DNA of 51,395 bases, from assembly GCA_902775595.1 (NCBI GenBank), contig CACYNF010000017.1, positions 1-51,395 of the forward strand, in the 5' to 3' direction. This DNA is from an uncultured bacterium (GTDB lineage Bacteria; Verrucomicrobiota; Kiritimatiellia; RFP12; UBA1067). The stretch's first letter is position 1; each line of letters begins with the position of its first letter. Made by a program: the position numbers and the translations under genes. Below, piece after piece: positions 46,794 through 51,395 of the stretch. The notes beneath the pieces are model-generated. The model searched no databases. It was not told the origin of the DNA and saw only the letters and a list, made by a program, of their open reading frames with translations.

Positions 46794-47311
46794 AGCGGGC
46801 GTTCACACTGATAGAGCTCATGCTGGTGATCGCCGTCTTGGCGATACTCATAACCATTGTGGCCACGGCCGCCTCAGGCGCGATAAAGTCGGCACGCGAA
46901 AGGAGGCGCGACACGATGGCGGCCGTTCTTCGCGAGGGCATCGCGACATATTACGCGCGCAACGGCAAGTGGCCCGGGGGAATCGAGTCAAAGGCGGACA
47001 ACGGTGACAACCACACTTTTACCGGTGGCGAGGCAGATTCCATATTTCGGATTGTGGTCAAGGGGTCGGTTGGGCGCAGGAACCCCTATCTTGATCCGCA
47101 TGCGCTTTTTGTGGCTCCCAGTGGGGTCTCGGACGGCAAGTCGTACGGTGCCCCGTTCATGGAGGTGCGCAAGAAGAATCCGCCGCCGCATCTGCGCCGC
47201 CTCAATGTCGAGTCTATGTCTTTCGGGTATCAGGATCCGTCATCTGGACGCTTCCGCAGATACTCTATATACTACAACGCCGCCTCTGATTCTGTGGAGG
47301 TGAAATGGTGA
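46790..47311 (+). CDS. Pseudopilin 3
   Basis: 173 residues. MKRA^FTLIELMLVIAVLAILITIV with Ala at -1. The segment AVLREGIATYYARNGKWPGG is typical of GspG-like minor pilins; the C-terminal half is polar and beta-rich. Ends overlapping the next gene (shared TGATG region). Confidence 0.85.
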   Translation: MKRAFTLIELMLVIAVLAILITIVATAASGAIKSARERRRDTMAAVLREGIATYYARNGKWPGGIESKADNGDNHTFTGGEADSIFRIVVKGSVGRRNPYLDPHALFVAPSGVSDGKSYGAPFMEVRKKNPPPHLRRLNVESMSFGYQDPSSGRFRRYSIYYNAASDSVEVKW

Positions 47312-48144
47312 TGAAGTCGAGAAAGGCGTTTACGCTGCTTGAGCTCATGGTCGTCGTCGCGATCATGGCGGCGATGGCGACGCTGTCCGTGAACGGCTAC
47401 CGGGCGCTGACGAAGGGCATGCGCGACCGTAGCGCCCTTGTCGCTGTCCAGACGTTGGTGGATGCGGCGCGGCAGCGGGCCGAGATAGACCGTAAGCCTG
47501 TGTTCATATACCTGTATGACGAACTTCTGCAGGAGGCTAATGAGTCTGCCGGCGCCGATCTTGTCGGACGGGGCGTCGCCATAGCGGTCCGTCCCATAGG
47601 CCGCATCACTGCGGTTGACGGCAACTATCTCTGCGACGAATTCGGCGACTTGGACCAGATCTACGCGGAGGAGAACCAGCAGACCTCCGACGCCGGAGCA
47701 GCAAATCAGGACAAGACGTCCATGAGGTTATATCGGCTCGCCGACGGTGCGTATGTGGATGTCAAACCGTCTGTCGCGAGTCGGCCGCTGGCGGCAAGTT
47801 ATCTCATGACGGGCGAGACGGACGATGATTCGGTAAATGCGCAGAACGCCGATTCCGGCCAGAAACTCATAAGGTGCTTCGCGTTCGAGAAGACTGGCGG
47901 TGGCGCCGGCTTCAACGTCGGGGATGTCTATGGCGGTGAGTTTGCGTCCGTCGTTTTGCCGCCCGGCTACTATTTCGGCTCTTCGGCTCCTTCGTCCGTG
48001 AGTCGTGTCAAGATCGGAAGTCCGATGGAGATACGCCCCACGACGGGTGCAGCTTCAGGCGCGCAGGGCGTGACCGTCTATTCGATGAAGCCAGGATCCA
48101 AAAAGCTCGAACCCGTCGGTACGACAAAGACTGGAGGAAACTGA
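47305..48144 (+). CDS. Pseudopilin 4 (GspH/FimT-like)
   Basis: 279 residues from the ATG at 47305; the ATG at 47311, which shares bases with the previous stop, is equally plausible. Leader KSRKA^FTLLELMVVVAIMAAMAT followed by the GspH/FimT-type RDRSALVAVQTLVDAARQRA segment and a beta-rich body with SSVSRVKIGSP. GspH-type proteins cap or initiate pseudopili. Confidence 0.8.
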   Translation: MVMKSRKAFTLLELMVVVAIMAAMATLSVNGYRALTKGMRDRSALVAVQTLVDAARQRAEIDRKPVFIYLYDELLQEANESAGADLVGRGVAIAVRPIGRITAVDGNYLCDEFGDLDQIYAEENQQTSDAGAANQDKTSMRLYRLADGAYVDVKPSVASRPLAASYLMTGETDDDSVNAQNADSGQKLIRCFAFEKTGGGAGFNVGDVYGGEFASVVLPPGYYFGSSAPSSVSRVKIGSPMEIRPTTGAASGAQGVTVYSMKPGSKKLEPVGTTKTGGN

Positions 48145-48145
48145 C

Positions 48146-48694
48146 GTGAGGAAGGCGTTTACACTGATGGAGGTCAATCTCGCCGTGATGGTCATGGCGT
48201 TTGGCGTTCTCGGGTTGATATCTCTCTACTCCCTCGGTTACCGCGAAAGCAGCCAGAGCAGAGAGGATGTTGAAGCCGCAGCCCTTGCTGAGCGGAACAT
48301 GAACGCCCTCGCTACGATGCTTTCCTCGACGAACATGTCGTGGACAGCCTGGTCGAGCATCGGCACCCTGCCAGCGGGAGGCGAAAGAAACAGCGGCTGG
48401 ATGGCCTATTTCAATGTGAACAGAAGCGATTACGGCAATCAGGACTCCTCTGGCGCGGACTCCAACCCGAGCGCAAAGGCGCAGGAGGTGTTCGCGACGG
48501 TAAAAGGCAAGTGTTCTGGCTGCGAGGGGACAGATGTCGACTTTTACACCGGGCATCTCAAGTGCGGACTTGTCGTCTATCAGGAAGGGCCTCGTTGTGC
48601 AATTGCATTCAGAGCTTCGCGCCGTGCCGGGTCGCTGATCTACCAACCTCTCTACTACACAGAAGTCTACTTCCAGGGGGATCCAGCCAAATGA
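48146..48694 (+). CDS. Pseudopilin 5 (GspI/PilV-like)
   Basis: 182 residues, GTG start at 48146 after GGAGGAAAC. Leader MRKA^FTLMEVNLAVMVMAFGVLGL has Glu+5 and the GVL that is typical of GspI/PilV. The body contains EAAALAERNMNALATML and several Cys. Overlaps the next gene by ATGA. Confidence 0.8.
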   Translation: MRKAFTLMEVNLAVMVMAFGVLGLISLYSLGYRESSQSREDVEAAALAERNMNALATMLSSTNMSWTAWSSIGTLPAGGERNSGWMAYFNVNRSDYGNQDSSGADSNPSAKAQEVFATVKGKCSGCEGTDVDFYTGHLKCGLVVYQEGPRCAIAFRASRRAGSLIYQPLYYTEVYFQGDPAK

Positions 48695-49161
48695 AAAAGG
48701 GCTTCACGCTTATTGAGCTGCTTGTCGCCTCGCTTCTGCTGGGGCTCCTTGTCTCCATTTTGACGACCATATTCTCGCAGTCCTCGATAGCCTGGTCTAC
48801 TGGTACCGCCGGAGTGGTGGATCTTGACGAGACCCGTCGCGATATGGCTGCGCTGCAGGCATCCGCAGACATGCTCATCGACAAGAACGGGCTGTCTATC
48901 CAGAGCGTGTTCAAGGGCATGACAGGCGCCGATCTCAATAACCGTGCCTATGCAGAGAACGCCGCGTCCACTGTTGCCGGCTCGATAAGAATCGACGATC
49001 CGTCTACATGGAGTGGTATTTCGGTAGGAGGGGCGCAGAGTACGACCGGACAGGGTGCGGTGGGCGACGGGAAAGGGTATGTCGTCGGGGTTACAAGTGC
49101 CGGTCCGGACCGCAAGTTCAACACATGGGACGACATCACGACATGGCCAATGGACGAATGA
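48691..49161 (+). CDS. Pseudopilin 6 (GspJ/PilW-like)
   Basis: 156 residues. MKKG^FTLIELLVASLLLGLLVSILTTIF is a GspJ-type leader (the LLVAS motif is characteristic). A long amphipathic helix follows (DLDETRRDMAALQASADML), and the end is short and Gly-rich. The stop overlaps the next start. Confidence 0.8.
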   Translation: MKKGFTLIELLVASLLLGLLVSILTTIFSQSSIAWSTGTAGVVDLDETRRDMAALQASADMLIDKNGLSIQSVFKGMTGADLNNRAYAENAASTVAGSIRIDDPSTWSGISVGGAQSTTGQGAVGDGKGYVVGVTSAGPDRKFNTWDDITTWPMDE

Positions 49162-49613
49162 ACATGAAAAAGGCTTTCACACTTGTCGAGCTCATAGTCG
49201 TTATCGCCATAATCGCAATACTCATGGCATCGATTGGCGCGAGCGTCCGCAAGGCGCAGCTCCGATCCCGCATCGCCAGGGCCGAGGCGGAGGCGAACGA
49301 AATCACAAACGCGATTCGGGCCTACGAAAACTTCGTCGACACTGGCATCCCCGAGAGAGGCGATGTAGACGCAGACGAATCGTCGCTTGGGTTCATTCTC
49401 GGTGACGGCACCGACCGTGCCGGAAACAAGATTCCGGTTCTCTACAACGCCTCTGTGGTCGCGGGCAAGATTCGCGATCCTTGGGGTACGCCATACCGAG
49501 TGCGCGTGACGGCGATGAGTTCGGAGGATGCCAACGACCAGGTCGCTCGAGGAATGGAAACCGGGGTGTTTCTGCCGAATAGGTACAACAAGATGGCGGA
49601 GGGCGCGCGATGA
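49158..49613 (+). CDS. Pseudopilin 7 (GspG-like)
   Basis: 151 residues from the ATG at 49158 (ATGA overlap; Met at 49164 is the alternative). Leader MKKA^FTLVELIVVIAIIAILMAS, then AEANEITNAIRAYENFVD and KIRDPWGTPYRVRV: the DPWG turn is the GspG calcium-site motif. At ~140 mature residues it is the closest to a normal major pseudopilin in the operon. Confidence 0.85.
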   Translation: MNMKKAFTLVELIVVIAIIAILMASIGASVRKAQLRSRIARAEAEANEITNAIRAYENFVDTGIPERGDVDADESSLGFILGDGTDRAGNKIPVLYNASVVAGKIRDPWGTPYRVRVTAMSSEDANDQVARGMETGVFLPNRYNKMAEGAR

Positions 49614-51250
49614 GGGGCGATGAAATGAAAAAGGGCAGTGCGCTCCTGATAGTGCTCGGCATGGTCGCCTTTATGGTCGTGTCGGCCGTCGGCTTCGCCG
49701 TGTTCATGCGGCACAACCGCATACCGTCGTCCTTCCTTCGCCGCAGCACTGCCGCGCGCGAGCTTGCAAGGGCGGCTCTTGCCTGCGCGATGAGCGACAT
49801 AGAGTCTGCGATAGAGGACAATCCGTATCCCGGACTGGGCAACAACGGAGAGGGGCAGAACCGCTGGATAGGGCGTGGACGTGTTTTCGCCCCCCATGAT
49901 GTTTCCGAGGGCTCGACCGTCTCGACCCTTACGCTTGAGGGCCTTGCCTATCTTCCCCCTCCGATGATCAACGACGTGCGCTACTATTCGCGTCGCACCT
50001 CGACCGCACAGTGGAAGCGCCTCGACTACGATTCCGGGCGTTACGCCTTCTGCGCCGTCAACGTGTCAGATTTCTTTGACCTGAGTAGGGTGTATGCCGA
50101 CCGCCCGCGTGGCAGCGGAGACCAGAACCTCGTGTCGCTTGCCTATCTCTTTGAGGATGGCGGTCACAGGAACTGGGGAGAGATAGACCCCATAGACTTC
50201 CAGGACAAGCTAAACGAGATCATAAGCGAGAAGTCTCTCGTGTCGCTTGCCGACTACAACCTCGCGCTCAAATCCCATGGCTGCGACCTCGCATCGCCTT
50301 TTGTCGAATACATAGAGCAGAACGGGGCGAACGGATTCTACAAAGATGTAAGAACAACCGACAAGACGAATCCAGAATATCTCAGATACGCCCTGCAGCG
50401 CTTTGTAGTCGACGGGTACTCCGAACGCGAGAGGGAAGAGTGGTTCGATGGCCGCGCAGCCGGCGGGAATGCGAACGCTGGCAACCCGTTTAATCTTCAG
50501 GATCTTGACATCTCTAAACGGGAGAACCAGCCGTTTCCGGAGCTTCTTGAGGGCGACAGCGAAACGAAAAACGACTACTCGGCGGGCCGCATCTGCGACA
50601 TTGACACAAATTTCCTGAGCCAGCGGCTTAGGCAGATAAATCCCTGTGAAGCCATCGCACTCTATGACTATCTTGACCGTGACAACATCCCAGCTTCCGT
50701 CGCCGTGCCCACAGTCGAGAGGGTTCCGATGATAGTCGGCGTCGAAATCGACGCAGACAGCGACCTTAAGGTCGAGATTGCGGAGGAAGAGGGGGACAAC
50801 TCGGAACAGACGGCCGATGGCATCAGGACAACGCGAAAGTCGGTCACATATTACCCGAAATTCTCCGGCAACATCGATGTGAACACGGGATATGCATTCC
50901 CCTTCAAGTACCGCAAGGAACTCAATGCAAAGGCTGGCGACTTCAGCGCGGAAGCCGTCGCCTACATGTATGTGATACCAGAAGGCGATGCCGCCGGCGC
51001 AAACCGGACATGCCGCACCGCCATCGGAGGTGTTATGAAGGAGTGGCCCGATTCTGGCAACGGCGGCGTGGCGTTTCGCAACGGATTGCTTGCGATCTCG
51101 TCACGCAAGATGGCCACGAAGCTACCTTCCGCCGTTGATACGCAGGAGGACGCGGTCTCGAAAACCGGGGGCGCGTTCCACGATGTGCAGCTTGAGTTTA
51201 CTGGTTTTGACGGCACGGAAGGCAGCATGAAGAGTGGCGGCTATATTGCG
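49610..51250 (+). CDS. Pseudopilin 8 (GspK/PilX-like), 3' end uncertain
   Basis: About 545 residues up to the junction, and the frame stays open to the window end. N-terminal MKKGSALLIVLGMVAFMVVSA is a GspK-type leader (no Glu+5, hydrophobic GSALLIVLGM), with FMRHNRIP after it. The large body has helical and beta segments; the region YLAYLFEDG...IDPIDFQDKL and LSQRLRQINPCEAI is consistent with GspK-like tip proteins. Near 51246-51262 sequence of unrelated origin begins (a reversed dehydrogenase), so the true C-terminus is not known. ATGA overlap with the previous gene. Confidence 0.75.
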
Positions 51251-51257
51251 AAGTTCT

Positions 51258-51395
51258 TCCTGCGCAAGCGCGAGCAGCAGCGCCATCGTGTGCTCGGCGA
51301 CTTCCTCCGTGCAGTAGTCGGCCACATGCGTGACCGCGATGCCGAGGTCGCGCGCGGCATCAACATTGACGTTGCCATAGCCTGTCGCATGGACG
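51258..51395 (-). CDS. Fragment of a D-2-hydroxyacid dehydrogenase (partial, both ends)
   Basis: The minus strand from the window edge reads GYGNVNVDAARDLGIAVTHV then ADYCTEEVAEHTMALLLALA, a classic match to the D-isomer-specific 2-hydroxyacid dehydrogenase family (region just before the NAD-binding domain). After LALA the expected sequence stops and the GspK-like coding strand begins instead. Only ~45 residues are visible. It is either the start of a genuinely rearranged gene or the result of a chimeric assembly. Confidence 0.65.

Overview
Organism and setting. The window is a GC-rich bacterial chromosome segment, probably from the PVC superphylum (Kiritimatiellota/Lentisphaerota-like gut or sediment lineage). 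That is an inference from gene content: a ~690-residue GreA-type factor like that of Chlamydiae, many type II-secretion-like pseudopilins, a Lys/Ala-tailed DksA, UPF0210/UPF0237 genes, and secreted proteins rich in Ser/Thr-Asn-Gly. No rRNA, tRNA or CRISPR array was recognised. The mnmE / mnmG-dnaA-dnaN block, three perfect parS-like sites and clusters of DnaA-box-like 9-mers place the window at or very near the replication origin.

Layout. 0-0.3 kb: repeats only. 0.3-9.8 kb: a minus-strand operon headed by a 1338-residue surface protein (two N-terminal membrane segments, thrombospondin-type-3 calcium repeats, C-terminal alpha/beta-hydrolase) followed by a translationally coupled series of exported small proteins, three of them paralogues. 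9.8-12.7 kb: membrane histidine kinase and a DUF234-type AAA ATPase. 12.8-15.5 kb: ABC ATPase, permease and membrane-anchored protein. 15.6-22.1 kb: D-aminoacylase-like amidohydrolase, lactonase-type propeller, double SGNH hydrolase, UPF0210 and ACT-domain UPF0237. 22.7-28.2 kb: PD-(D/E)XK-like protein, HTH/zinc-ribbon protein, miaA, lspA, dksA-like and long greA-like genes. 28.2-34.1 kb: GNAT acetyltransferase, GH3 glycosidase, trkH, tatC, tatA/B, pal. 34.2-43.7 kb: coiled-coil protein, RlmL-type methyltransferase, dnaN, dnaA, mnmG, then divergent mnmE. 43.7-51.3 kb: plus-strand operon of gspF and at least eight pseudopilin-like genes, ending at a suspicious junction with a reversed dehydrogenase fragment.

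Most striking signal. The region carries several families of short, mostly palindromic repeats that sit in frame INSIDE conserved protein genes (ABC ATPase, aminoacylase, lactonase, a membrane protein, MnmG, MnmE) and add peptides such as VGASFQDARGR or TPLATADAARFARG without breaking the frame. A 48-bp family is nested inside the hairpin loops of a ~56-bp family. In MnmG a ~120-residue insert contains all three parS sites of the window, so centromere-like sites are translated as part of a tRNA-modification enzyme. This resembles the Rickettsia palindromic elements in behaviour but the sequences seen here are different.

Regulation. About a dozen genes or operons are preceded by the same extended -10 box (TGnTATAAT or a close variant) without an obvious -35 box. 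For mnmE and the GH3 gene the start codon lies only 8 nt after the -10 box, which predicts leaderless mRNAs. Many gene pairs overlap by ATGA or TGATG, so translational coupling is common.
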